Shown in pieces: positions 12,018 to 22,637 of a stretch of 64,000 bases of DNA (within the stretch, counting starts at the first letter, position 1; each line of letters begins with the position of its first letter). The notes under the pieces are model-generated. The model made no database searches. It saw nothing but the letters and a program-made list of their open reading frames with translations, and was not told the origin of the DNA. Made by a program: the position numbers and the translations under genes. Origin of the DNA: Climacium dendroides (taxonomy: Eukaryota > Streptophyta > Bryopsida > Hypnales > Climaciaceae); the NCBI GenBank assembly GCA_950106755.1, contig OX467089.1, forward strand, positions 560,501 to 624,500. Direction: 5' to 3'.

Positions 12018-13135
12018 TATGGAGAAATCATGTACATACATTGGATGCATTTTAATTATGACATTTATATGGAGGGTATTGTTTTATTTCTACATCTTAT
12101 ATGAAGTTGTTTTTCATTGCATAAGCGTTGGAACCTTAATATTATAATAGATGATAGTTGTTTAAGTTTTTTTTAGAGGATATAGGTTTCCGTTGATTGA
12201 TTTTATTTTAGTGTTTGATACTGCATGATTGTTTTCAAGTGTATGTTTTGTGTTTATAAAACAATGGAATTTAAATATAGTCTTTAATATATATATATTT
12301 TTAATTCTTGAGCTATATTTTCTCTATTTTTTAATTCATTTTCTTATTTGTGCATCACTAAATATATTTTATTTGAAATTACATTGCTATTGGAGAAAAA
12401 AATGTAGTGGATATATCCACTATTTATTTGGTTAACATGTAAAGCACTTGTCACGTTTTGGGTAGGGGGTCGGTTGGTTGTTACAACTTTCCTGCCGGCA
12501 AAGCTCACTTAGTAGCACCAAGTCATGTTTTTTCTCTCATGCGTTCATACAAACCCAATGGGAATCGAACCCGAACCGCTTCAATGAGATGAACAACCCC
12601 TTACAACCAACTGCGGAGCTTATGACTTGGTGTTCAAAAGATGTCATTCTCTTCACTTATATAAATCAAAACATATACCCTAAAGCAAACTTCATGTATT
12701 TCAACAGTTCATCACTGAAAAGACTCTCATTTTAATGGAAATTGTGTATTACAACTAGCAAAGTTAGTGTTTGCCCACCTAAACTAGTTAACATTACAAT
12801 TCACTTTTTAGGGCCTAAATGGAAAATATTATTATGAGAGGCCCTAAACCTCTCAAAATATTGAATATTGTGTTCGAAATTGTGACAAGTGTTTAACACA
12901 TTAACATAATAAAGAGTGGTTATACCCACTATCCTTTTCTTCAATCGTATTACATTTTAAATTGACTTTAGACTGATATTAAGCAAGTAAAATAACATAA
13001 AATATCGACAAAAGAGTACGTGCAAACATGTAATAGTAAGTATATTTACAGAAATTTGAAGATTACAAAATAATCAATGTATATTGTTTGAAGCTAACAT
13101 ACTATATGCTAATTTGAGGATAATATTCCACAAAA
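12018..13135. other. AT-rich spacer between two convergent DUF7869-type copies
   Basis: No coding signal is visible. The only structured item is the tRNA-like SINE head at about 12510-12635. The rest is AT-rich, including an AT dinucleotide run near 12285-12300. Confidence 0.5.
12510..12635 (-). mobile_element. Possible tRNA-derived SINE head
   Basis: On the minus strand a B-box-like GGTTCGATTCC (12561-12571) lies about 40 bases after an A-box-like CGCAGTTGG segment (about 12605-12619), the spacing of an RNA polymerase III promoter in a tRNA. An 11-bp inverted repeat, CACCAAGTCAT / ATGACTTGGTG, brackets the unit (12517-12527 and 12621-12631). I could not fold a complete tRNA with a sound acceptor stem and anticodon arm, so a SINE or tRNA relic is more likely than a tRNA gene. 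Confidence 0.35.
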
Positions 13136-13996
13136 TCAAGTATACGAAGCCAAGCTTTGATTGATGACTTCAATTTGAGCTATAGGAATCTTGATCCTGC
13201 ATTCGCGGGTACCTCTTCTGTTCTCAGACTTCCATGCTGTCATCAAAGCGTTTGTTTTTTCCCATAGCGGTGGTTCGGTTTCATCAACCTTCCAACGTAG
13301 ACTTCTTTCACTGTCCCATCCTGTATAGAAGTCAAGAACATCCTGATTCCTTGATGTTGGACAAAAGTATTGAATGAGTACGCAATTCAGCTTCTCAAGA
13401 TTACAGTTCAGATTAGACAACGCCCTTGCAATCCAAACTGGTCGACTGTCACCATCTGCAGGTCGGATTGCAACAAAATAGCCATCAAAGAGATCCCAAC
13501 CCACCCTAAAGGATGGTTGTGGGCGTCCACGCAAAGGCCCAACATAGGCCTCATCTTCTCCAAACTCTTCACGATCTTCACCATCATCTTGTAACTGATC
13601 CTCTAGAGTTGCTTGAATTCGAGTAGTTGGCCAAAAACCATCCTTTAAATGAGTAGAAGTAGGTAATGGTTCTTGCAACGCCACCTTCACATCACGCCAG
13701 TAGTGTACCAAATGCTCATAGCGTCTTCGATATTCTCCAGTAACGTCTGCATTGCACAACTTCTCCCAGTACTTCACAAAGCCAGATATACCTTTCAAAA
13801 TGTCATCCAGTCCTCTCATTTCCTTCAACAAAATTGGCAACGGCTCTCCACGGGGCCACAAACTATGCCCCTCAGAATCTTCTTTCTACAACTTAATACC
13901 TCTACCATCCTCCCCTAACCAATTCACGTCAGTGCACAACAATTTGTACTTCATGACCGGACATCCCGTTGAATCTAAGTAGAACTTCAGTTGTTA
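13136..13996 (-). pseudogene. Truncated second copy of the DUF7869-type gene (C-terminal third)
   Basis: The fragment is collinear with 11158-12017 on the other strand, from QQLKFYLDSTGCPVM through LWPRGEPLPI, DGFWPTTRIQ and DGYFVAIRPADGDSRPVWIA to SLASYT and a TGA stop at 13136. An in-frame TAG at 13886-13888 replaces the TGG of the + copy (IKLWKED). Homology stops abruptly at about 13996, so the 5' two thirds are missing. It is clearly a relic. It shows that the + copy should also run six codons beyond its own TAG at 11994. Confidence 0.75.
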
Positions 13997-14390
13997 ATAT
14001 CTTATTCATTAAAATGGGAGTTTTCCAGTGAAATGGGAGTTTTAAGAAATACTACAAATCAAAAATGAGCAATGCAATGTCATTTGAAGCATGCATATAT
14101 TAGCAAAATTACCAAATAACATGTATTAATTACATTTTATATATCCATTTATTGAAAGGTGCCAAAGAATGTACATATATGTCATCTATAAATGTACAAT
14201 CAAAATGGAATGCAACTTTGTATAAGTAAATGTACCAATAAGCTGATCCAATTTACGAGTACGCGATAAATTGGCAACCACCATTTTCAGTCTATTGCTA
14301 GTGAAGTAGCAAGCTCAGTGTTTGAACTACAAAATATCTCTATACTGTTATTATTGCTCTACGTAAATCATGTGAATTATATGAAACATA

Positions 14391-15008
14391 TCATGTGTGA
14401 GATTTACTCTTTAGCTTCTCGAGTGCCTTCAAAATCTCTAGTCCTCGACTATATCTGGTTTCCATTTTCTGGTTCTCACGGAAGAATTGTCGCCACTGCA
14501 ATTTTAATGACTTCCGTTCCCATGCATCCCACGTTGGAGTGGAGCAACAACTACGCGAGATTTCGCCATGTGATCGCTTCACTTGAATCCCTTCAGACAA
14601 TGCTTGTTGACGTGGAAGCAGTGGTGCAATAGGAGGGAGTGTTGGGCATGTCCGCTCCGGCAGCTTCAACTTCATTGATGATGGATGGAATGAACATTCG
14701 ACGTCCCCATAAAGCTGCCGTTGAGGTAGTCTATCAGACGGCAACGAAGAAGTAGGATGGCTTGTAGACTTCAATGGAGACGGGGAGGAAGAAAGTGGTG
14801 GACGAGGCTTCCCACTCGGGGGACTGTCCACCACATTATCATCAATGGGCTTAGTTGAAAAGTCCATAGTAGAATTTGCCGTAGTCGTTGAGCAAAGAAA
14901 GTTTCCAGTGCTGAGTATTACGTACTGTCCATAGTCCATAATAGAATCCACAGACGGTGTGCAAGGAAGGCCACCTTCTACAACAAGCGTCGTGGAGGTG
15001 CTCATGAT
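14391..15008 (-). CDS. Probable 3' terminal exon
   Basis: A strong TTTTTCAG acceptor precedes 15008, and the frame is open for 204 codons from ATG 15005 to a stop at 14391. The middle is Ser/Pro/Leu-rich. The end is a basic and aromatic helix-forming stretch (WERKSLKLQWRQFFREN, then SRGLEILKALEKLKSK). It may be the C-terminus of the ParB/methylase-like gene or of a separate minus-strand gene. No family is recognised. Confidence 0.35.
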   Translation of the reverse strand: MMSTSTTLVVEGGLPCTPSVDSIMDYGQYVILSTGNFLCSTTTANSTMDFSTKPIDDNVVDSPPSGKPRPPLSSSPSPLKSTSHPTSSLPSDRLPQRQLYGDVECSFHPSSMKLKLPERTCPTLPPIAPLLPRQQALSEGIQVKRSHGEISRSCCSTPTWDAWERKSLKLQWRQFFRENQKMETRYSRGLEILKALEKLKSKSHT

Positions 15009-15421
15009 CTGAAAAACATCCCATGATTAAATGAAAGGTCATTAAATGCATATATGAAAGAAACACAAGATTCTTGACCAAATTGAATCCAGCAGCACAG
15101 TTGAAGTTGTACAGAGAAAACACAATTTTCATTCATAATCATGTAAATAACGATGTTCATATCAAGTGGTACTAAGCGGAAATGGCAAATCGGTCCCATT
15201 TCAACTGTATACTTCCAAGCTCTAATCTAACTAATACTAGTGGATGCACGAACTGCATCCATGAGTCTGTCATACTTCTTCCGATTCCTTTTGTCGCACA
15301 GCATCCTCTGCCCAATTCTTCCAGGATCATGTTCTCTAAAAGATTTCAACCCTTGGTTGCCAAAAGTGTGTAGACGCTAAAACCAGGGAAGCAATACATC
15401 AAACAAAATTGTACCTTTTGG

Positions 15422-15795
15422 ACCGTTTTCCCTATAACTCTATGACTTTGGAAGTACTACATTATCAGGCTTGTTCATTATGTGATTTACTAGGCTATCG
15501 TCGACTACAACAGAATTGTCAACTACAAAGCTTCCTTTGGAGCCCTTCAACAATGTATCCAGATTCTTAAGAAACAAGTCTTTATCAGACCCCGCCTCCT
15601 TGAAAGTGGTCAACCTTCCTGATTTATGTCTGCGTTTAAGTGTGTCGCATGCATCTTGCCATAGAATGAGAAAGGAATCAACTACGTTTCGAAAAAGATA
15701 CTTGCATATCAATTCAGTAGTGGACTTCTTCATGGAGCTCCAAACTGAGATGACTGCAGTTTTTCCTATCTCCGAAAGCAAAATGGGAGCATCTG
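15422..15795 (-). CDS. Probable exon of unrecognised function
   Basis: The frame after a GACCCAG acceptor-like site reads DAPILLSEIGKTAVISVWSS, then ELICKYLFRNVVDSFLILWQ, to VVLPKS and a TAG at 15440. The same frame is open for some twenty codons beyond. The composition, alternating hydrophobic helices, looks like real coding sequence. No domain is recognised; it is placed in the same gene by strand and order only. Confidence 0.35.
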
Positions 15796-16193
15796 GGTCA
15801 CACCCACACAACCTTGGGTCCCACTAGAGCGGGTTCGATTACAGAGTGCAGTTCCTAGGAGTCCCTGACTTTTCTGTGAGACACCCCCTTCAACTTCCAA
15901 TCATCACAAACACATAGAATGCCATTTAGGTCCAGGATAACATTGACTCACTTGTCTGCGACCCTGGACCTGAATGGCCGATTTACACACTCCGAAGATC
16001 CTTTACGACCAGATGGAGGGCCGCATCCCTGCTATCAAATGGACGAATGCGTAAGCGGTTACAATCGTCTATGGTCTCATTACAGATTCATAACGACATC
16101 ACAGAGAAACAAATGTCCGTAGGAGCTTAGAAGTACAAACTTCAAACCGCACCTACAAAAAGTTGAACAGATGGAATGAGTATGGAACCATAC

Positions 16194-16390
16194 CTGATGC
16201 TGGAAGGATTCACCGGCCGCTAGAGAATTATCATGCGTTGTTGTTGTAAGTCTAGAAACATTGACCACTTTCTCTTCTTTGCGTGAAGTTTTTTCAATGT
16301 TTTGAGGAATATCATGGACAATGATATGAGGAAGGGATGGCGGATGTGAAGGTGAAGTGGGATCGGAAAAATTTATCAAATTCACAAGCC
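16194..16390 (-). CDS. Probable small exon
   Basis: An ATCGCAG acceptor before 16390 and a CAG|GTATGG donor after 16194 bracket an open 197-bp frame starting LVNLINFSDPTSPSHPPS and ending GESFQHQ. It is Ser/Pro/Thr-rich. Position and strand fit a downstream exon of the ParB/methylase-like gene. Confidence 0.35.
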
Positions 16391-16624
16391 CTGCGATTCA
16401 GTAAATATGAAATGATATTATGTGAGATGACAATACATAATTGCCTCAAGAAAATGAGTGTGGCCATACAAAAAAGAGCTTGGTCATACAAAAATGAGTT
16501 TGCAAGCTCAAAACCAAATCGTTCAATGCACTAGAAGTTCATTTGACAACACATGATCCTACTATCTGCACTCTATGTATAAGGAATCAGCTCGAGTCAA
16601 GCTGATACAAATGACATCGAGTGA

Positions 16625-17626
16625 TTACTGGGCACAACCTGCTTGTGGATTGCTGGTGGAAATGCCTTGACTTTCTTGTACTACTTCAATTGTTTCCACC
16701 TCCAGGTTGTGCCCTATGTCAACCACCTTTGCCAACTTTGTTGGTGCCTGCACGTCAGCACCTACAATGTCTTCTACTATGGCGGCCGTATGTTGAGATG
16801 ATGCCTCAGGACTCTCAATAACTTCCTTTGGAGGAGGAGGGTCAAGCATTGGTTCTCCATGAGGAAGAGGTGGCACTACTGCTTCAACACCCTGTGGAAA
16901 GGACATAGCGCCGTCACTTGATACGAAGGGGTGATTCTAGAGAAGGAGTACTTGGGAAGCTGACGCAGGATCCAACGAGGCAATTGGTGTGGCCTGTCTA
17001 CCAGTAATATAACTTTGCCAAATTTCCCTGTTTTGCTTCTGCTCGTCCACAAAACTCCTAGTAAGGCATTCAAACCTCTTGTTTGACTCCTCGTGAAGCC
17101 TCCTATTCTCTGCCCGTTCGTTTGCTTGTTCAAGTCGAATGTTCTCTTGTTGTTGTATTACAAATGCCAAGGTCTGCACAATGGACTCCATTGGGTTCAC
17201 TTTTGCTTTTTTTGCTAGTTGTTTTCGTGATACAGGGGACGGTGATGTTGGAGTTGTTGCAGTTGGTGGAGGCAAATCTAATGAAGTCGATGAGACCGAC
17301 ATGTCTTGCGAGGAACGAGCACCTGGCGTGGGCATTGCTTCGAGTCCGTCATCATCATACTTATCTTCGTCGTCCTCCTCGTCATCTTCATCAACTTCTG
17401 CGCGCCTTTTGCATGCACAGCTAATTGGGGACCCTGACATGGATTTGTTTTTCAATTTCCTTGGCGTTGTGTGCGACCTTGGAACTGTCGGAAATTGTTC
17501 TTCATCAACTTGGTACCCTATCTCTAGAAAATCATCTCTATCCAACTTAATTGCAGTTGTAGCAATGTCACTCCACATAACGGATTCTATGTCCGGAACT
17601 GCAACATACACATTCATACCGCTCAT
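16625..17626 (-). CDS. Downstream exon: second strand of MTase-like fold, acidic linker and coiled coil
   Basis: The exon starts at a CAG|ATGAGC acceptor (17626). It encodes MNVYVAVPDIESVMW, an acidic run (DEDDEEDDEDKYDDD), a basic patch (RKQLAKKAKVN) and a Gln/Glu/Arg-rich coiled coil (IVQTLAFVIQQQENIRLEQ through EQKQNREIWQSYI). An in-frame TAG at 16937-16939 is followed, in the same frame, by a Pro/Val-rich tail to a TAA at 16625. A donor may lie near 16640. The coiled coil is of the type seen in transposon accessory proteins, but no family is certain. Confidence 0.45.
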
Positions 17627-17712
17627 CTGCATGGTTGTGGTATGAAAGAAGCGATTAGAGACCTAGACTTTCAAATACATGTTTTGCATTATTCTAGAAG
17701 TCAATAAAATAG

Positions 17713-17748
17713 CATGCAATTTAGGTTGGTGCAACCTGAAATGTATGA
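17713..17748. repeat. Intronic hairpin repeat (GTGCAATTCAGGT family)
   Basis: ATGCAATTTAGGT, a short loop, then AACCTGAAATGTAT form a near-perfect inverted repeat. It lies in the intron between the exons at 17843 and 17626. A more decayed copy follows at about 17797-17833. Confidence 0.55.
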
Positions 17749-17842
17749 ATGCGGAGGAAATTCAAGAAATGCTAAGGCACAAATGTATGTGAAAGAGTGT
17801 GCAATTCAAGTTGGAGCATCCTAAAATGCGACTGTCACTTAC

Positions 17843-17916
17843 CAAAGCTGCACATGTCAATTTCCCTCCTGCAAAAACCGAAAGTACACTTGACCCGGGA
17901 TGGCAAAACGTCTGCA
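17843..17916 (-). CDS. Continuation of the interrupted exon: methyltransferase motif I-like segment
   Basis: Here the reading frame coming from 21349 continues with VLSVFAGGKLTCAAL and ends at a TTG|GTAAGT donor (17843/17842). F-A-G-G-K in a hydrophobic strand context is similar to motif I (FxGxG) of SAM-dependent DNA methylases, including the preceding HPG/RPG turn. The following exon opens with MNVYVAVPDIESV, a plausible second beta strand ending in an acidic residue, as in Rossmann methyltransferases. Confidence 0.45.
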
Positions 17917-18204
17917 CTACCTGTGACAACTCATATTTTTTTTTTTTTTTTGTTTACCTTCTTGAGCGAACCGGAAATTAGAAAAAGGTATCCGGATTCA
18001 TCTAGAGAGAAAAATAAATCCAAAAATAGTCACAAAAGGACCTTACGGAACTAATCCGGTTTTAGGTCAAAGCGGAACGGATTAGATGTTCAACCGGATA
18101 GTATTTCCAACCGGAATCTTGTTGACCGGATTAGGAAATAATCGGATGTCAAGAACCAGACCGGATATCCAACCGGTCATAAAGACAGTCCAGGGCGTCA
18201 GGAC

Positions 18205-18213
18205 TATATAAAG
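18205..18213 (+). promoter_or_regulatory. TATA box upstream of the gag-like gene
   Basis: TATATAAAG lies about 310 bp upstream of the ATG at 18525, and the same motif is conserved in copy 2 (40620-40628, minus strand). It is a plausible core promoter for the internal gene. Confidence 0.55.
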
Positions 18214-18524
18214 CCTGGCCCTGCCCATTTTTAGGTCTCTGGATTTCCACGTGTTGTTGTGTCTTGATTTAGCGCCTGACGTTTCTATCGTTGACCACGG
18301 CAAGGGAGAGGAAGTACAAGAGGGTACGGAAGTGAGAGAGGGGTGTGAGACGGAGAGATCTCCTCCGGACATGAGTGGGTGAGACCTTGAGTGTGAGCGG
18401 ATACGTGAGAAGCTAAGAGTGTGAGCACGCCGGTAGGGTAGTTTACAGGCGGAGCGGAACATCTGAGTGTCGCGTGCTCCCTTTTTAGGACTATAGAGAG
18501 TGAAAACTGGGTAGAGCTACCCTC

Positions 18525-20195
18525 ATGCCGCAGCTGAACCGGAAGAGAGGTTCTAACACCCCGCCCCCGAGTAAAGTAAAGCTTAGAAAAGTAGTTCCGG
18601 TCATGCCGACCAAGGAACCGGAACAGGGAGAGCTTAGAGAGGATTTGTCGTTGATGGGTTGTCAGGGGTTAGCTTTGAAACCTTGGGGTTTCAAAGATGA
18701 GAGGATGGTTAGAGAAATCCTGAGTGGCATATCGAATCAATTCAATAACACCCTGAGAGGGAATCCAGTCCAATGGACCGAGGCTTTGTGGCGGGACGTA
18801 TACGGATTCCGGCCAGGAGGACTCGGCCTTGCCAACCGGAAGGATGATTTCGTCTAGGGCAACTCCGGAAGCGTAGTAAATCCGAAGGACGGCTACGCGG
18901 TCGAAGACTACCTTGATGACCGAGAGCGACGTCTGCTCCAGTTCCTGGTTCCGGTTTTGCATCCGGAAAAGCCCACCAGGGTGACTATCACCTTGGCTAA
19001 CACGATTTTCGGAGCGCTAAGCAGAACCCGGAAAGTAGACTGGGGCCGGATCTTCTTTGATTTGGTGTCCCAGCTTACTACAAGAGTGGGGAGAAGTAGG
19101 GCTACCCCACTGTGCCCTTATATGTACCACCTCTACCAGCAACAGGAACTGCTGACGGAAGTGGAGCTGAAGGTGTGGAAGGCCCAGGAGCGGACCATGA
19201 AGTACGGCGAATCCGAGTCCGACCAAGAAGTGGATTCCGGAAACGAAACCGAGGAAGAAGAAGAAGAGGAAGAGGAGGAACCGTATGTTCCCAACAAGAG
19301 GCAGAAGACCACTCCGACTCGGAATCGAGGAACGCCCCCGGGACATCCGCATCCGCGCAGAAGTGAGACTCCAACCGGACCGGATGTGGCATCCGGATCC
19401 GGGACCAAAGATCTGTTCGACGAGTTGGTTGGGATCCTCTGCGGAATCCAGGCGGATTGGGAAATTAAGAAGCGGGCGCTCGGGGAGATCGCGAAATTAA
19501 TCGGAGCGGAATCGGACAGTCAATTGCCGTGGAAGGTGGCTGAGAGTGTTATCAATCCGGAAGAGCTCCGGAAGATGAAGGAGGAAAGCAAGCGGCAGCA
19601 CGATGAGGTGGACATCCTCAAGGCCGAACTATTCGCGTTGTTTGAGAACGCCACCGCGACAAAGGAGATGGCGGAGGAAATGAAGAAGTTGGCTGCGGAA
19701 GTGAAGGACGTGCTTGGAGGACCCGGAGCTGCAATCACCAAGGCGCGCCTGTTCGAAGAGGAGGTGCACAAGGACAAGAAGATATCCGGAACCAAGGTGG
19801 TGCACATCTTCACCGATTTTGAGGAGCAGATGGAGAAGCTCCTATCCAAGGCACGGGAGTCAGCGGACCGGATCGTGGAGAGTAGCCAGAAGTTGACAGA
19901 AATTCCGGTCCGGCTCTCAGAAATTTCTCTTCCGGACTTGTTTCTGGAAGACGTAGCTCAGGAGCCGGGAAAGGACAAGACGCCCCAGTCAAGCAGGGCA
20001 AAGAAGGAGACGCCCTCGACCGGACATCAACCGATAGATTTGGACTCCCCGGAAGTTGAGGAAGAACATCCAGTTCTACCTACGGATGGAGAACGAAACC
20101 GGAATCTAAATGAGGTCTTCGAGCAGTTGAAGAGACCTGATGAGAGCCCTACCATTGGATCCCAAGTGTATGAGACGGAACAGGAAGGATTGTAA
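18525..20195 (+). pseudogene. Gag-like / putative plant transposon protein, one TAG stop
   Basis: The frame is 556 codons long, equal in length to copy 2 (38638-40308). It starts MPQLNRKRGSNTPPPSK. A globular N-terminal domain (about residues 45-210) contains LALKPWGFKDERMVREILSG, ALWRDVYGFRPGG, then PEKPTRVTITLANTIFGAL and VDWGRIFFDLV. This resembles the 'putative plant transposon protein' domain found in plant retroelement gag regions. An acidic run of eleven Glu, a basic patch (NKRQKTTPTRNRG) and a long coiled coil (about 285-420) follow. TAG at 18855-18857 replaces CAG in copy 2 (DDFVQGKF); otherwise the frame is intact. No protease, RT or integrase is visible. A nucleic-acid-packaging role is inferred from the family. 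Confidence 0.6.
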
Positions 20196-20311
20196 AAATA
20201 GGACTTATAGATAGGAACCGGAATAGAATCCGGTTAGGATAAGGTAGGACCGGATTGTCAGCGCCTTTAGAGGCGGAAATCATGTATTCACTTTTTGTTT
20301 TTTGCTTTTTG

Positions 20312-20320
20312 TATATAAAA
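20312..20320 (+). promoter_or_regulatory. Second TATA box, about 1 kb from the element's 3' end
   Basis: TATATAAAA, preceded by a T-rich tract and followed by CAGTCTTTGAGC, is conserved in copy 2 (38513-38521, minus strand). Its position relative to the CA end fits a retroelement LTR promoter (U3-R-U5), which would place the gag-like gene inside U3. Confidence 0.45.
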
Positions 20321-20540
20321 CAGTCTTTGAGCTGGAGACGAGGAGAGAGTTCTTTTGGCATTTCCTTGTGTACTTTCCTTTAAACTAACTTTTGTGTATT
20401 TTTCCCGAGTATTGGCAAGAGTGCACGGAGTCAGAAAAGGAAGATGAGTACGGAGGTGTTGGTAGAGTTTCTCCCCTTGATGTATGTTTCCGGTTCTAGG
20501 TACATGTGAGTAGGTTATGAAGAGTTAGGAGTGGATTCCA

Positions 20541-20828
20541 GTGCCTCAGCAGCTACAGAAGTTTAGCATTCCGGGTGAGAGATTCGTTGATCAGGCTAGG
20601 CAGATAGGGAGGGATTCCTTAGCTGCGCTAGACTCCTGGGTGGGAAATCCGGTCGAGTATCCTGACTCCTGTGAGGTCTTGCCACCGTTGTGGATTAACG
20701 GAAGAACTTTCGTGGGTGTTGGAACGGACAGATTCACTTGTAGCCACCGAGCTTCGTGTGAAACAGATCAATGTCAAGGTCGTTGTAGTATGAGAGGATC
20801 GTACGGGGGGTCTTTGTGTGACCTGTGA
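20541..20828 (+). CDS. Small Cys-rich ORF conserved in both 3.4-kb copies
   Basis: Ninety-five codons without an ATG (GTG at the start) end in a Cys-rich tail (CSHRASC, then CQGRCSMRG, then CDL). The frame is kept in copy 2 (38005-38292, minus) with only two amino-acid changes, which reflects recent copying as much as selection. It may be a downstream exon or leader sequence rather than a gene. Confidence 0.25.
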   Translation: MPQQLQKFSIPGERFVDQARQIGRDSLAALDSWVGNPVEYPDSCEVLPPLWINGRTFVGVGTDRFTCSHRASCETDQCQGRCSMRGSYGGSLCDL

Positions 20829-21348
20829 TTCGGGTTGCTATCCGGATTACTGTAAAGGATCAAACCGGATCCGTGTTAGTTAGGGGATCTGTGGATAGGA
20901 AAATGGGTCTTCAGCCACTATAAGTCACGGAAGGAGTGGTGGGCCTACCACTTTCAAAAGCAAGCGGCAAACTCTCTGATGGTAAAACGAAGGTAAAACT
21001 AAACTGGGTACGGAAGGGAGGACCGGATCGGATCCGCCTAGGAGGGTACATAGGACCGGAAGTTGTAGGGGCCAGAATTGAGAAGTGAGTCCAGAAATCG
21101 GGGAACTAGTAAAACCAGAAGTAGGATACAGTCCGGTCGAAGCTTTCCGGTTGGTTTTGGATGTTCCGGTCGTTAGAGGTAGAACCGGAAAAGTAGAATT
21201 AAGGGGTTTAATTGAGTTTATCTCCTTGTTAGAGTTAGCTACTTCACAGGATCTCGTGGGTTCGATCTTTAGGGTCATTTTGTTATGCTCTAGAGTGATT
21301 TTTGTGAGTATAATAGGGAAATTGCTTACTCTGTGCTGCGACACTACC

Positions 21349-22619
21349 CATAGATAGAATTCCATCCTTAGCTCTATGTTATACATGCGAAAGGGGAGTT
21401 CATTATACTTTCTTGCATCTTTGTATACAGATGTATTAGGAGCTACGAATTCTAGTTGTATTTTCTCCTTGATAATGGTATCTGGACTTCGAAGGAATAT
21501 CAAAAGCACTTTCTTCAATGCCTTTGCGCTGTTGGCGGGAAGGTCCATCAACCTTTCATTTTTGGCCGGGTAGTAGTCGGAAAATGTCAAGCTAAAGGTT
21601 TTGAAGACCTCATTTTTCTCCACGTAGGCCAGTACTTGAGTTTGATCTACTTCGTCGGCACAAATGAAGAGCCAGGACTTGATTTCCTCGAGCAGAGGAC
21701 TCTTTTCATTCTGCATGGAGTTGAGGACTCTGTAGAAGAAAGGATTTTCGATGCTCGACTTCTCTTTGTGTAAGACCCCTGGAATACTTCTGAAGTCAAT
21801 CACGCCTAACATTATCTGGTTCCGTGTTTCTGCAGTCCACGACATCTGCGGCTAGTCTGACCACTTGTCAGATTGAATGCTATACGGCCTCATGTATGCG
21901 ATCCTTGTATGCGTACTGAAGTTCTTCCTTTGTAGGAAGACCTTGAAGAACTCTGCCGCTCGTGGTGAAATCTGCTCCATAGACTTGTTTTTGGCCTTCA
22001 ATTGCTTTCCGGTGCCAAAGAATTTTTCCCCGGGCCTCTCTACAAGGAGATTCATTGTCGCCTTTGTAATGCCGTGAGATCGCTTGAATTCCCTCCATTT
22101 TGCGACAATTAGTTCGCCATTTGCGCTAAATAATCTGTAACTAGGGTCAATCTCATGGAGTGCCCTCTTCACAAGCTGCTTTCGTTTGCGCCTTTCGACC
22201 CACTCTTTTGTACTATAGCAACTGTCAAGTACCAAAGTTGTGGTCTTGATAGTCACCTTGGGATATGTGGCTTTGCGCTTGGGGCCAGACTGGTTCAATA
22301 TGTGATTTGCCAACTTCCCAAGATCATTATAGCTGAGATTTCCCAGAGGCTTGAAGTAGTCACAACTGAGAGTGCAACTCTCTTGCTTCCAGTGCTCTCT
22401 TTCGTTGAATTTCATCAATGTATGAGGATCAAAGAGCTCACCATGTGCAGCGTTGGTAATGACTTCGCTCCACAAATTGTACACTTCCTCCGGAGCGGTT
22501 ATAATTTTGAGTTCGTTGACGAGTTTTAGCTTCTCCTCCGCATCCTTTCGTTTAGCGGCCATGTGATTTTTATTAACATCAATCATAACAAAACGTTGAT
22601 GCATTGCTTTCTCAAATGC
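21349..22619 (-). CDS. Middle exon leading into the methyltransferase-like motif
   Basis: The exon follows an acceptor ATGCAG (22622-22620) and starts AFEKAMHQRFVM. It is rich in Lys/Glu helices (MAAKRKDAEEKLKLVNELK) and carries an in-frame TAG at 21852-21854 (WSD*PQMSW). It is cut at 21344-21348 by the insertion of the 3.4-kb element. Removing the element and one 5-bp target copy lets the frame run straight on at 17916 through LWVVQTFCHPGSSVLSVF to a donor at 17843. This exact frame restoration is strong evidence that both sides are one exon. I do not see a classical (D/N)PP(Y/F) catalytic motif, so catalytic activity is doubtful. Confidence 0.55.
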
Positions 22620-22637
22620 CTGCATAGAGTTGACATA

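Larger units (their letters stand above)
17922..21343 (+). mobile_element. 3.4-kb TG...CA element (solo-LTR-like) carrying a gag-like gene, copy 1
   Basis: The element begins TGTGACAACTCATA and ends GTGCTGCGACA. It is flanked by a perfect 5-bp duplication CTACC (17917-17921 and 21344-21348). TG...CA ends with a 5-bp target duplication are the signature of integrase-inserted retroelements. No second LTR, reverse transcriptase or integrase is present, so it behaves like a solo LTR of 3422 bp or a one-gene non-autonomous element. It contains two TATA boxes (18205 and 20312) and one long frame (18525-20195). Its near-identical partner is at 37505-40911 in the opposite orientation. It lies in an exon of the ParB/methylase-like gene and so is younger than that gene. 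Confidence 0.8.

Noticed and set aside
12541..12630. A functional tRNA gene on the minus strand
   Set aside because: A and B boxes are present, but acceptor and anticodon arms cannot be formed convincingly.
19102..19408. Antisense Ser-rich and Val/Pro-rich frames opposite the gag-like gene, and the same at 39425-39731
   Set aside because: They are shadows of the Glu run and coiled coil on the coding strand and appear only because the two copies are near-identical.
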